NCBI GenBank assembly: GCA_004194705.1
Contig: SADC01001294.1
Location: forward strand, 124,001-188,000
From: Ditylenchus dipsaci
Taxonomy: Eukaryota; Nematoda; Chromadorea; Rhabditida; Anguinidae
Direction: 5' to 3'
Length of the DNA: 64,000 nt
Made by a program: the position numbers and the translations under genes. The notes under the pieces were generated by a model. It had not been told where the DNA came from, ran no database searches, and saw nothing but the letters and a program-made list of their open reading frames with translations. Every line of letters begins with the position of its first letter. The first letter of the stretch is position 1. Shown piece after piece: positions 11,556-23,757 of the stretch.

Positions 11556-12170
11556 CACAAAAAATGAACAGAAGAGGGACCAAGTCAAAAAGTCTGTTCT
11601 TTTCTCGTATAGGGCCGAATCCCTCCTTTATCACAACTCTAAATCCTGCTTATTTTTCAAATTGAAAGTTAAAAGTTTGAAGCTACTGAGATTTAACTCT
11701 CTCTCCCACTACCGTATTTGCTCTATTTTTTTCCTTGAAGGGGTCGTTTTGAAAATGGGGAGGGATACTCGTAGAGTAGGATTACAATCTGTCATTTACA
11801 GTCAAACCTCGATATAACGAGCCTCTGGGACCGACAAAAACGTCCGTTTGACGTCCTAATTCGAGACTTTTTTCGGAAATTGTAGGTGGGTCGTTTTATT
11901 TTCCAAGCCCTATTTTCAGGGTTTACCTATTAGAGCAGATAACTCTATTAGTAGGGGTCGCTCTATTAGAAGAAATACTTTTATTTTATTTTTAATTACG
12001 TCCTAATTCCTTTGTACAATTCTAGTTTAACGCTGTTTGATGCACTTCATCAAAAAATGATTTTTAAAAAAGTGCATCCAGTCTAGATTACAAGCACACT
12101 CTTGCTTGGGCAAATTTTTCCATGTCAAACAAAAGAATAGGATCGTAAACTTTGCTGTATTTCAGTAAAA

Positions 12171-15100
12171 ATGATATTAGACAGATCTGTTGTGCATTCC
12201 TTTCAAGGCACTCATGTTATCACCGCCATTTGTATTGCCTTTCTAGTCATTCCTTCAGTTGCATTCGATGATGCCCCTACCCTTGACCCCAAAATAGCCA
12301 CAAGAAGGTACTTTTCTCTAAATTCGAAGATGTTGCAATTTTTTACTTAGCCCTCATGAGACGGCCAACTCAGATTCTTGCGTTGGTCAGTGTGCTTTCG
12401 TGTTTGTGGACGAGATGACAGCTCAGATGGGAGATGGTCGCTCCACAGCCAATTTGCTCAACCTCAACTATAACGACTTCCTGGCTGCCTTTTCTAATGC
12501 TAGCTTCTTTGAAAAATTTGCAAGTAAGTCTGCTCTATTTTTAACTTAATTTTAACTGGGTTTGTATTTTTTACTACTTGTTTCTTGATCAAAACTGTAA
12601 TTTAACAAAAAATAAATAAAATTTTATTTCTTTTTTTATTTTATATTACAGCAAAAGTTCATTCCCGCCTAGGATCCGACCTTTTTAACTTCCATTTTAA
12701 CTTTTTATCAGTTCTGTTTAAATAGGCTGTTCGCAAAATTAGCAAGTACTCCAAAGTACTACTCCATAGCTCGTTTTTTTAACCCTATTAGCTGTTTAAA
12801 AACAAACCACCTTTAATCCAGTTCATCCCGATCCGCTGCCAAAAAATGGTTTGGGTCGGGCCAGCACGTGCTCATGCCTGATTGTAACCAAAAAATTAAT
12901 AATTTACTATTCTGATTGCCTAAATGTTACACAACATTTAGCTTATACCACACATTCAACTACTGCTACACAAAATGTCCACAAGGTTACATGCAGGAAC
13001 TATTGCAAAGAAGTTCTGAGATTGTGGATCATTTTTGTGTTTACAACTATAAAGGTGAGTACTAGATCTCAATTCTTTGCACCCCTTTTAAAAATACTAA
13101 TAATAAAACACTTCAAGCAATTATGGAGAAATTCGGCTGTCTTTCTGGTCTGGATAGAAATGTCAGCAAGCAATGTCTGAAGTCGTGCACTAGTCATCAT
13201 GACGCTGTTACCTCACTTATGCAGAATTTTAAGCAATTAGCACTCAACGGGGATTCCACACAAGCCGAACACTATCTGGCAGAAAGTTGCGAGTAATATT
13301 TATAAGTAAAAACTATTTTTCGTAATTTATTGAGATGAATTTTATGTATGTGATTTGCACCCTACATTGTGATGTCCCAACAATAGCTCATATGTGTGAC
13401 TTTGAAACAGCAGAGCTGGTTATTAATCTGACAAGGAAGTCGTTTGACTCGATGCACAGAATGGCACTGGATACTGGGGCTGTTTCTAAGTACGATTTGA
13501 TTATAATAGATTACCGTATTTACTATAATATTAGCCCCAGGACTACTAATTTTCAACCACCTTCTTTGGGGGGGGGGGGGCGGTGGCTACAATTAGAGGG
13601 GGGTGTGGCGAAATGGGCCTAAATGGGGCTACTGTTTTACAACCTCCCTCCAGGGGGGGGCGGTGGTGTTATTTTTGGATAAATCTTTTTTCTGCCCGCT
13701 TTTAGCTTTTTTCTGCCCTTTTTGCTACAAAGTGCCCGCTTTTGGATTTTTTCTGCCCACTTTCGCTAAGAAGTGACCGTTTTTGTTTAAATGTGAATGT
13801 TTCTCAGTTTTGAAACAGGGAAAACTTATTATTGTTGCCGAAAGACTGATTATTGTAACCGAAAAACTTATTTTTGTCGCCGAAAAAAGTTGTTGCCGAA
13901 AGACTGATTTTTGTTGCCAAAAGATGTTCTCGACACGAAATCAGCAATTTTTGAATTTTTTGGTCATTTTCGTGTGAAATTCAGAGATGGGGAGAGACCA
14001 GATGGCTTGGTACCCATTCCGGAACGGCCAAAATACCAAAATTATTGGTTTTTTGGTCGTTTACTATAGGGGGAGTAAACTTTTCGAGAAAAATCGATTG
14101 AGCGGATCAGATTTCGGGTCCGATCGGCTAAATCGCTCACAAATCAGTACTTCTTTAGTTACCTCCCGCCCCCCCCCCCCCCCAACTCGGATTTCTTTAA
14201 AAGTGACTCAAAATCACACCACCACCCCCCCCCCCGAACTCCTTTTTTCCGCACAACAAGGTACGAGAAGCATTTCTAAACACTTTCTGAATAAAAAAAG
14301 TTGAATTTTACCAAAAAAAATGTCACCCACCCTTGGGGGTAGACGGTCTTTTTAGGGTATTTTTGACCAAATTTTAACCTTTTTAAGCAAAATCTAGGTA
14401 AAAATACTAGATTTTGAACAGGTTTTTACTTTCTGGGACCTGCCGCATAAATAAACTCTGGTATGCATACATTTTTTATGCATCCAGAGTCACTTTCGAG
14501 TGATTTGTGTCTAAGGTATGTGTGTGTGCTCATCTGAACCCCAAGACAACCATGCCCCTGCGCCCCGAAGGGGGTGCATTTAGAGAGTCGTAAGGCATTT
14601 AGAGAGTCTTTTTGCCCAGCTCCAGCAATAAAAATTTGATGTATCACCCAAAAATGACCCTAAAATACCCTAAAAAGACCACTCACTTCCAAAGAGTGGG
14701 TGGCAATTTTTTTGAAATTTTTTTTTCAGAAAGTGTTTAGAAATACTTCTCGTACCTTGTTGTGCGGAAAAATGAGTTCGGGGGGTGATTTTGAGTCACT
14801 TTTGAAAAATTCGAGTATGGCGGGGGGAACAACAGAAAAAAATCTCGTCCGTTATTTTTAGAGCAAATAAGGTATTTTTTTAAATTTAGTTTAATCCCAA
14901 ATTTTCTATGTTTGAAATTTCTTTCTTGTATTAGATCATTTAGAAAGTTCTGTTACAAAATTCTGTAACCATTTTTAAGTAATAAAAAATATCTCAAAGA
15001 AAACAATGGAAAATATATTGCTGTTTCAAATTTCATGACAGCTCTTTTCAAATGCCCTAAAATACCCTAAAGAAAGTCAAGTGTGTTTTAAAAACCGGAA

Positions 15101-15488
15101 ATATTTTTTGTCTTCTTTTTTTACACCAACATTATTTAGATGGCCTCCAATGTGTGCTGACATTAAAACTTATGCATTGCCAAAAGCTCCGCAAAATCCG
15201 CCTTCAGTTTCCGATAGTATGGGTAAAAATGGCGGACTAATTGCTCAATCGCCGACAATCTCTTTCTCGCAAGATGATGAGCATCCCGAGGAAGATAGAC
15301 GTAATCTAGAATCTTCTACAGCTATCTCCAGGTCTGGTCGCAAGTTCTCTACTTCGATCCAAAATCAGTCGACCAAACCAGCCAGCGACAACAGGACGTC
15401 ACCAAATTCTTCATTGAAAAGTGTTAGTTATTCTGGATTCTCTATGTTTGTTGTCATTGTTTTTCTTGCTTTGTTTGTCAGGCATTAG
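12171..15488 (+). CDS. Secreted Cys-rich protein, CPG4-like
   Basis: Six exons are proposed: 12171-12307, 12351-12523, about 12945-13047, 13118-13292, about 13335-13489 and 15140-15488. The first encodes Met, a short polar segment and a hydrophobic signal peptide ending near SVAFDD. The middle exons share spaced cysteine pairs (SCVGQC, YCYTKC, KQCLKSC, LHCDV...MC). The spacing recalls nematode chondroitin proteoglycan 4-type domains, but that family call is tentative. The last exon encodes a Ser/Thr/Asn-rich stretch and a C-terminal hydrophobic segment (FVVIVFLALFV), fitting a GPI anchor or membrane tail. Junctions 1-2, 3-4 and 5-6 agree in phase; 2-3 and 4-5 do not as drawn, so those borders may be wrong. 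The last intron (1.65 kb) is full of foldback DNA. Confidence 0.55.
13560..14160. repeat. Low-complexity intronic repeats and poly-G tracts
   Basis: Contains a run of about 14 G near 13567, 'ttttttctgcccgctttt' units (13687-13770) and 'gttgccgaaagactgat' units (13840-13925). The latter resemble a one-sided terminal array of the foldback family. Confidence 0.45.
14165..14835. repeat. Foldback element in last intron of the CPG4-like gene
   Basis: The arm 14185-14400 (fcs-like tract of C, then 'gtgactcaaaatcac', 'acaaggtacgagaag', 'taaaaagaccg'-like sequence) is repeated inverted at 14640-14820. The loop at 14430-14600 is closely similar to 17155-17290 inside another element. Confidence 0.6.
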
Positions 15489-15995
15489 TTTTATCAGTCA
15501 CATATGAGTGTCTTCTTGGGTGTCGCTTGAACTGTGGGTCTGTTTTTTGTGCTGATAGTAGGTGTAAATAAAAGTGCATTCAGCTGATCAATAAAAGTAT
15601 AATACGTTTTAGTGTTTTATTAGTTGACAAAAGAGTATCTATTTTCACGGGATGGGTTATGATTTGTTTACTCGCAATTTCGTGGAATTTGACAGAAAAC
15701 TAGATCCTGTTAAGCAGAAATCTCCTGGTCCGTAGATGGCCTCTGGATGGGCAACAATCAAGCAAAAAGTGTTTTTATACAGCGAATCTAAAATATTGTG
15801 TTTACCTGGCGTTTCAAATCTAAATATGGATATAAAAAAATTAATCATAAAAATGCCAGAAATTAAGACACGCCCTGTAATTTGTAACTTTCTTTTGTTT
15901 TACAATATTTACATTTTTTCAAATACCAATATAAAAAAGTTAAGGTATTAGTATTGTTATTCCAGCAATTGACTGCTGATTTTTCTAATTTGACT

Positions 15996-18900
15996 ATGGA
16001 AAATGTTGTTCTTGTGAACAGTGAGGACAGCGAAATGTTAACTAATAGCTTGCAGACTAGAAAATTGATTCAGCACTCCGACATAACTATTGATTGGCTG
16101 CTGCAGAAATTAAAGCAAAACGACCAAAACTTTGTTCCTTATGCAGACAAAACATTGATTGGGGTAGTAGTTTTCTATTGATTTTATTTTATTGTGATAC
16201 AAAATTGTTCAAGTTAAATTTTCGGCATTTATGTAATTCAGATGAAAAGTATAAAGTAAAATTGAATTTTTCGAAATGATAAGAAGTAGTGAAAAGACCG
16301 CATTAGTAATGTTTTGTGCAAACTGCTTCACAACTTTTCATGCAGAATTCAATAAGCCATCTCCAATAAACAAAAACGTGATTAAGAGTGCCATTTTCAA
16401 TATTTAGTTATGAACATAATCTTTAGCACGAGAATGCCCGACCCGTACTGCAGTTTTTCACGTAGATCATTTTCGTATATAGGAGTATGGGGTTTTGGAT
16501 GTGCTGAAGTGCACTAGTTCTGTCGCATTTTTCAGGCTGAGAATTTTGATATAATGCACTCTCTATTTTTTTCAAAAAGTCGGTAAGGAACATGCCAAAC
16601 CAGGTAGTCTTCAAATTTCAATACCAGGGAAACAGCTGGTTTTACCTCTTTTCGTGTAGTTTCTGAGTAACTTTTGTTTAATTTTCGTGCTGATTTTCAC
16701 CTATCTTGCAGCTCTTGGATTTCTCTTCAAACATTGACCAGGCATTGCATAATTATACACAGCTATGACGCGCTATTGAGCGGGGACACGGACGTTTCCT
16801 GCCCAGGACATTTCCCGCCCGGCCGTTTCCCGCCTGGTCGTTTCCCGCCCGACCGTTTCCCGCCCGGCCGTTTCCCGCCCTGGGACGTTTCCCGCCCTGG
16901 GACGTTTCCCGCCCTGGGACGTTTCCCGACCTGAGTATAAATTTTGAATCGGTTCAAAATAAAACAGTTTTTGCGATGCAATCAAAAAAGACATTAGTTT
17001 TGAGTTCTGGTCAATAAAAAGTTAAGTTTTGGCACTACCCAAAATTACCCATTTTGACCACTTTAAGAGAATTAGGCCTGTTTGAAGGTGATAAAAAGGC
17101 CAATTAGAGTCCTATTTTGTTTAAAAAGGAAGATGTTGAACATAATTTTGAAAACTGGGGCCTACCGCATAAATAAACTCTGGTATGTTTTATGCATCCA
17201 GAGTCACTTTCGAGTGATTTTCGTCTAAGATATGTGGGTGTGCCCATCTCAACTCCAAGCAACCAAGCCCCTGCGCCCCCGAAGAGGGCGCAGGGGGCTT
17301 AATTGGTTAGAGATGCGCGCATCCACTTACCTCAGACATAATTCCGAGCAAGACTCTTGATCAGCAATGTACTTAGAGGTTCTTTTTGCCAAGTCCCATG
17401 TTGAAAAAAAGGGTAAGACAGTCATATGGTCGAGATTTCAAAATGCTCAAAACTCAATTTTTTATTGACCAGAACTCAGAAATTATGCCTTTTTGAACTC
17501 CTGAGACGATTTTGAGTCGATATAGGGTGTTTGGAAACACTTTAAAAAAATTCCATTTGAGGGGGGGGCAGGTGGTATATCCAAGTAGGGTCGAAAAGTA
17601 CATGACAAATTGTATGAAGAAACATAAAACGGTCATTGAGGTTAAAAATAATCTAGGGCGGGAAACGTCCCAGGGCGGGAAACGGTCGGGCGGGGAACGG
17701 TCGGGCGGGAAACGTCACGTACCCATTGAGCGGCTTTAAGTGAAAATTCGACAGGTCAGAAAATGCTGGATTTGTGAGTTGGACGCTGGTTGTCCCACTT
17801 TTTGCAGACTGATTGCAGCTCACATAAACTTATTCGAAAGGGCAGGTTCCGACAGTCATTTCGGTAAATTACAGTCATTCATGCAGCTGGGAGATGAGTA
17901 GTGTCAGCTTCTCGGGAGATTGTCTATTTTCCTCGAATTGGTCGAGTACTGCAAAAACAGGGTAGCACAGTAAAACCTCTATATAAAAACCCTCTATATT
18001 GCATCCACCTCTATGTTGCATCCGCTTTTTTTTGTTTTGGTTTGGTTGGCCGGAAAATAAATTACCTATTATCAACCCTCTATATTGCATCCACCTCTAT
18101 GTTGCATCCGCTTTTTTTGTTTTGGTTTGGTTGGCCGGAAAATAAATTACCTATTATCAACCTCTATATTGCATCCACTTCTATATTGCATCTGGGCAGG
18201 GCCGGTCCCTTGCGGGATGCAGTATAGAGGTTTAACTGCAGGTCACTTCACCACATCAAAAACCCCATACTCTCATATACGAAAATGATCTGCGTAAAAA
18301 ACTTTCGGAAAAAGTACCGGTCGGGCATTCTCCTGTAAAAGCCCTTTAAAATAATTCCACGGACCAAAAAGCTATTGTAAAAATGCTATTGGCACTTTTT
18401 ATACTCCGTGAAACCGTTTCCTTGAAACCTTTTTGTTTTTACCCAATTATTATTCTGAAAGTCGTCCAATTTGAATTCTTTTAACGGATTCATAAGTAAA
18501 TCGACCCCGCTCTACAACTTTCTTCGTGATGTCAACATCGAATTTCTACACCAAAATTGAGATACGGCATGGTTTCAAGGTAGTTTCAAGGGTTTCATGT
18601 GAAACTTCATGGAAACCCTTGAAACTACCTTGAAACCATGCCGTATCTCAATTTTGGTGTAGAAATTCGATGTTGACATCACGAAGAAAGTTGTAGAGCG
18701 GGGTCGATTTACTTATGAATCCGTTAAAAGAATTCAAATTGGACGACTTTCAGAATAATAATTGGGTAAAAACAAAAAGGTTTCAAGGAAACCGTTTCAC
18801 GGAGTATGTAAAGTGCCATTATATCCCTCGCGTCAACGGCAAATACCCTTTAATATTAATGCTTCAACATTTTTACATTTTAGTGGAGCGTCAAAAAAAT

Positions 18901-21900
18901 CAGCGATGAAAAAGCTTTTTTATCTCAAGTTTTCCGCATTCGACTGCAATTTCATAGTTCTTGTGAGCAACTGAAAAACAATGCCAAAGCTTATTATTCA
19001 GTAGTGCTTAAAATACCAGGACTAACTTCAGTAGACCAAGCTATAAAAAATATTAAAAATAAGGATTCCAACAATGATCACACTCCTAAATTTTCATCTA
19101 ATACTACTGCTGTAAGTATATAAAACAAAAATATTCGCTAAATATTCTCTTTATAGCAAGAAAAAGAAACAAAAGAAAGTATAGCCAAGTATCATGAAAC
19201 AGAAGCAGTCTTTTACACTCAAATAGCTCCTTGTTTGGATGACACTTTTCCTGTGGCCAAGGTAATCTAAGACACCATATTTTTCGTATTTGTTTTTAAA
19301 AAAATGTGATCACTATACTTGGAAGACTAAGTCATCTTTTTTTCATCGGCCTTTACAAAAAATGGAACACACGGTAGTGACCGAGCGATGTCGGGAAACC
19401 CTATATACCACTCGAAAGAGAATCGAAAATGCTCACTTGGTTTAGAGATATTTTTATGGACGGCTCCATTTTTTATTTTAAAGGGCCATTGCCACCTGTT
19501 TTGAATTTTCCCCAGTCAATTCAAATTTTTTGCCTAATCATTGAACTTCTGTACGGATTTTTCAACTTGATTTCTAACAAAACAGGGCCTAGAATTTAAT
19601 TTTAGGTAAAGTTTAGTTAGAAACCAAGTTGAAAAATCCGTATAGAATTTCAATGATTAGGAAAAAAGTTAATTGGCGGGGACAACCGTTGTCGGGGACG
19701 GCAATGGCCCTTTAAAAGTGATTTTGAAAGTTTAGCATCAACGATATGTGTCCGATATTCGACCATTCGAATGTGTGCTTCGGTTGTTAGGCATCTTCCC
19801 TTTTAAGGTTAAATGGTTGAGGTTAAAAGCACTCTAGCAAGCAATAGCCAAGCAAAAGTACCATGAACTATTTAACTTTTGGTAAGAAAAATGATTTTTT
19901 TATAGATGTTTGGTTGGAAGCCCATGAATACATGTGATGGTTCACTAAATACTGGTGTCTTGTTAATGGAAGATTTGAGCGAAAACCAATGTACAATGTT
20001 GGACTTTTTCGAGACCTTTAATGTGGAACAAGTAAATTTTTGTAAGACTAACTAGAATTGAAAATTAATTCTAATAATTGTTTCAAGGTGTACACAGTAG
20101 TTAGGCATATTGCCTACTTTCACAAATGGAGCCTTGAAAACAAGGATAAATGGGAACACAAATTTATAAGAAACCATGCTGCCATTAAGTTGATGGCTAA
20201 ATATAGTGTGCAATCGTCTAGTGTCTTATGTCGTTTAAGTCCAGGTTGATTGATTTATATTAGTATGGTTGATAATTAAATTTGTTGTTTAACAGACTTC
20301 AAGCCATTAGTGTCTAAATTAGTCCAATTTTTCTCTAACCAACAGTTTCTGGAGTATTTTAACGAAGGAGCTAGTAAGGATGCAGGTTTGAGACTTTTAA
20401 CCAGACCTATTTTGACGGCATTTTGACTATTTTTTAAATACTTAATGTTTCATACAAAAATTTTTGGCGCAAATTTTCATTCAATTTCGGCCTAAATTTT
20501 TCATATTGTCTGAGTTTATTAAAAAATTTCAGCTTTTTACAAAAGTGATAACATCATGAGGTAGTTCCGCAATTCCAGTTTATAACGAGATATAATTTGC
20601 TGCACTATCTATAAAAAAAGTAGCTCAAAGGGGTAAAAGTATAAATCAAATCGGAACAATAATTTGATTCATTTTTTTACCTTTTTGTGCTGCATTTTTT
20701 AAACATGTTGCAATAAATTTTATCTTGTTATAAACTAGAATCGCAGGGCTACCTTATGATGCTATCACTTTAAAAAAAGCTAAAAAAGGAAAATGTGGGC
20801 CAGAAAAAAGTATTATTAGCTTCTAAAATAGCTCGGATTTTTTTTGTCATTCTGTCAAAAACATTAATTTTCAAATTAAAGTAAAATTGAAAAACATTTT
20901 ATGGTTTTTTCATTTTTAGGACTACCAAGAGTCTTGTTGCATGGTGATTTGTGGAGGTATCTTGAAAAAGCTGTGATATTTGACTTTATTTAAGCATTTT
21001 TGTTTGCAGTCACAACATAATGTGGAAGAAATTAAATCAAGACACAATTGATAAGCACAATCACCCAGAAGTGCGGGCCATACTTGATTGGCAAATCATG
21101 CACCAAGGTTTTTTTAACCAGCTGTTTTTTCTATCATGATTTATAAAAGTGCTCAATGTGTTTTCTTTCTTGGCACTCTTGGTTTTAGATTTTGAGACCT
21201 ATTTAACTAAAATTTCAGTTGTTTGTAATATTCCAAACTTTGTGGCTATGTTATATGTCTAATGACACCCGTGATGAGGGTAAATCGATCGCGAAAAACA
21301 GGAACCCACCCTCAGCTCTCTCTTAAAAAAGTTTTCATGAAACACACCTCTCAGAGTTTAGTTAAAAAGGCTAAGCATTAAAATTCAATAGCAAGTGTGG
21401 CCATAATCATCTTATTTTAGAGACGAAACCAAAGTACTAAGCAAAAAGATACTTTGAATTTTAAACACTTTTATGACTCACCATTAAAAGTAAAGTTCAA
21501 GTGGGTCCTCTGCAAGCAGGAATTATCATATTAAAAATATGATCTAGGCAATTGCATGAACGATTTGGCCCGTCTTCTAGTCTTTTGCTGTGATGCGGAA
21601 ATCCGTGAAGAAGTGGAAAAAAATGTCTTTACTGTCTATAAAACATTACTACAGCCAGCTTTTGAGGCTGTTACAGTCGGACAGGTAATAAATATCTTGA
21701 CTTAACAAACTAAATGCATTCTTCAGTTGAAATTCGCCTACAAATACGCTTTTCTACACGAAGTGTGCATTCTGGCCTTTGTTTTGCCGTTTATGCTAGG
21801 GGTGAAAAAGAAAAGTCAAACAGTGGTAAGCAAAGAAAGGATGCACAAAATGATTGAAAAAACCAAAGCAGCATTGCAACGAGCTGTGGAAATACTAGAA

Positions 21901-21942
21901 AAAGATCATCCAGAGTGGCTAACCACACAATCAAAAATGTGA
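15996..21942 (+). CDS. CHK kinase-like / ecdysteroid-kinase-like protein
   Basis: Ten exons join in phase: 15996-16163, 18884-19111, 19157-19261, 19906-20031, 20088-20244, 20296-20385, 20920-20956, 21010-21107, 21548-21684 and 21727-21942, about 453 codons. The N-terminus (DITIDWLLQKL) leads into a nucleotide-binding part (WSVKKISDEKAF, then YYSVVLKIP with the probable ATP-binding Lys). A later EdA segment (LMEDLSEN), the catalytic loop HGDLWSHNIMW and the metal-binding RAILDWQIMH, followed by NDLARLL, match the CHK/DUF1679 family of small-molecule kinase-like proteins. Catalytic Asp residues are intact, so it should be active; in insects such enzymes phosphorylate ecdysteroids, but the substrate here is unknown. 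Start is the first Met after an acceptor at 15965. Intron 1 (2.7 kb) has been filled by transposons. Confidence 0.8.
16784..17724. mobile_element. MULE/Foldback-like element, array unit gtttcccgcccgg
   Basis: 941 bp, flanked by an exact 9-bp duplication ATTGAGCGG (16775-16783 and 17725-17733). The left end reads GGACACGGACGTTTCC and the right end, read inward, GGGTACGTGACGTTTCC. The left arm is a tandem array of 14-16 bp units 'cgtttcccgcccggc' (16792-16930); the right arm is the inverted array (17655-17712). The interior shares about 130 bp with 14430-14600. It lies in intron 1 of the CHK kinase-like gene. Confidence 0.85.
17968..18238. repeat. Pogo-like MITE with repeated tag attgcatcc
   Basis: Starts CAGTAAAACCTCTATATAA and ends tagaggtttaactg. 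The tag 'ctatattgcatccacct' occurs about seven times, including inverted at the right end; an 80-bp block is directly duplicated (17990-18070 and 18078-18160). Confidence 0.65.
18391..18817. repeat. Near-perfect 427-bp palindrome
   Basis: Arms of about 200 bp are almost exactly complementary about a centre near 18600 (tttcatgtgaaacttcatg). It ends 66 bp before exon 2 of the CHK kinase-like gene. The near-identity of the arms suggests a young foldback element or a recent conversion. Confidence 0.85.
19478..19715. repeat. MITE family B copy (ttaaagggccattgcc termini)
   Basis: A 238-bp inverted repeat with ends TTAAAGGGCCATTGCC / GGCAATGGCCCTTTAA. The conserved interior includes 'aatcattgaacttctgta' and 'ttctaacaaaac'. 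It lies in a CHK-gene intron. Confidence 0.8.
20540..20785. repeat. Foldback element in CHK-gene intron
   Basis: The arm 'aaagtgataacatcatgaggtag' near 20540 is inverted near 20750-20775; inner parts ('ccagtttataacgagata') also pair. No target duplication was seen. Confidence 0.55.
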
Positions 21943-22106
21943 GCCGGATTGAAATGTGTCAAAAAAGCCATTTTGCATAATTGTTTAGCAATTATTGAAT
22001 TTTTTTAGAAAGATCTTGCTTGAAATCTGATGTTCTTATAAATAAATATACAGTTGACGCTCGATTTTTTTTCCAAATTTCGAATTAATGACTGGTCGTT
22101 CCCAAC

Positions 22107-22317
22107 GGCGTTGGTGCGTTTGGCCCTTTTGTGACATTTTTGGCATTCTGCCCTATGTTCTGTTTTAGCCACTTAGGCCTACTTAGGGTTAGGCCTTAGG
22201 CTTAGGGGCCAAAAAATGTCTTACAAACTACAAAATGGCTTTAAAATAAAGCCTAAGTGGCTAAAATAGAACATAGGGCAGAACGCCGAAAATGTCACAA
22301 AAGGGGCCAAACGCACC
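22107..22317. mobile_element. Short foldback element with exact 9-bp duplication
   Basis: 211 bp between two copies of GTTCCCAAC (22098-22106 and 22318-22326). Inverted arms contain 'ggtgcgtttggccc' and 'ttctgccctatgttct'. The left end carries a few extra bases (GGCGTT) compared with the right. Confidence 0.75.
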
Positions 22318-22639
22318 GTTCCCAACCTTGCTGGAAATTGTCAGTTCAAAACAGCATTTTTTTAGTATTAAGGCCGTTATTCCTTTTTTATAATAATGTA
22401 TTTAAATCTTTAATGAAAAGTTAAGAAAAATTAAAAAACATTATTGACTGAAGCTATGTGATCGCACAGCCATTTAAACTTTAGAAATGTCCAGGATTAG
22501 GAAGTCATGTTTTTGCCATCATTTTCCACAAACGTGAAATTTAAAAGAAGATTTTAGATATTACTAACCATTTCTAAGTAAATATTGAATACATTCTTCA
22601 TGAAAAAACTATTTATTAAATTTATGTTACTATTTCGTA

Positions 22640-22969
22640 TTACTAGTTCAGCTAGCAAAGTTTGCAAGAATTTTCAATTGATGAATGAATTTATGCCAGA
22701 ATATTATGATCCGCTACTCCAACCTACTGACCCGCACTTTAATGGATATTCTGTGGCTCGCTTTGAAGCCCAAGACTAAATACAACGCTGTGCTTTTTGA
22801 ATACAAATTTTCTGATTTCGTTCTCATGGAATTAAAAACGATAGAAACTGAGCGCTGGAAACCAATGCGAGCTAAAGTGCTCGCATTTTACTTGGATAAA
22901 ATGAATTCTGAGGTTGACTGTGCCAGTATATCGGTGCAAATAGAAGTGACAGACACAGAACTACAATAG
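22640..22969 (+). other. Possible exon remnant, unrecognised
   Basis: Two overlapping frames (to 22779, and about 22745-22969) look protein-like, the second with many Lys/Glu residues and a stop at 22967. They follow an acceptor-like 'ttactag' at 22647. No family is recognised. It could be a frameshifted gene fragment between the two convergent genes. Confidence 0.25.
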
Positions 22970-23149
22970 TTGATTTCTGATTTTAGATTTACCTTAAGAT
23001 CTCAGAGTTACTACCAGTTGAAAAAATAGAAAGAAAAAATCCGTCGCTTACATCAAAAAATATATTTTTTTCAAAAAAAAATATCAAAAAAAATGTCTAA
23101 CTTTTGAAAAAACGTTAGATCAAGGGTGATTTTCTTTAGTATGAATATA

Positions 23150-23757
23150 ATTTTGTCGCGCTATATCTAAGGTAAACTGTTGACTTTATTTTCTGGCCAG
23201 CCAAGTTGGTAAAAAAGTCGTGTTGTATCGAGGGTCGCGTTATATCGAGAGTCTACTGTATACCGTATTTTCTCTATTCGCGTCTCGGGTATCACATTTG
23301 ACTATTCTGAATCAGATATGGCTATTTTGAAAAGACCATGCTGAAAATCACGTATTTATTATAGATGATGTGATGCTTTATTCCAATCATTTTTTCAGAT
23401 CTTCCTAAATTGTCCATTTTTAATTAAGAGTTACAACATTTATGTCGCAGTTATTCTTTGTAAACATCCTTATAAAATCAAAATATATACACACAACCAA
23501 AATACCGTATTTCCTCTAAAAACTCCCTGTTTTAAAAAGGCGCCTCGACTTTAGAAACCTGTATCAGCCTGCAGCAAAAATTTTACATCGCTGTTTATTG
23601 TGTTTTGATAACTCCTGCGAGCTCTACCGATTCTGCTTTTTTGATTTTTACCCAAAAATGTCAAAATCGATCTCAAATTTTTTCGAAAGTTAGGCGTTTG
23701 ATTGAAAAAGCCCTGGGCCTTTTGAGAAGAAACACTGTATTTATCATTATCGCTCTT
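23150..23757. other. Intergenic 3' region with repeat fragments
   Basis: Holds part of a pogo-like repeat (tatatctaaggtaa to gtctactgta, 23160-23263) and two 'taccgtatttyctct' termini (23265, 23506) of the TA-flanked family seen complete at 61611. No gene is seen. Confidence 0.45.

Noticed and set aside
16674..16934. Pro-rich ORF with FPPGR repeats
   Set aside because: It is a translation of the gtttcccgcccgg terminal array; all frames of a 15-bp unit array stay open.
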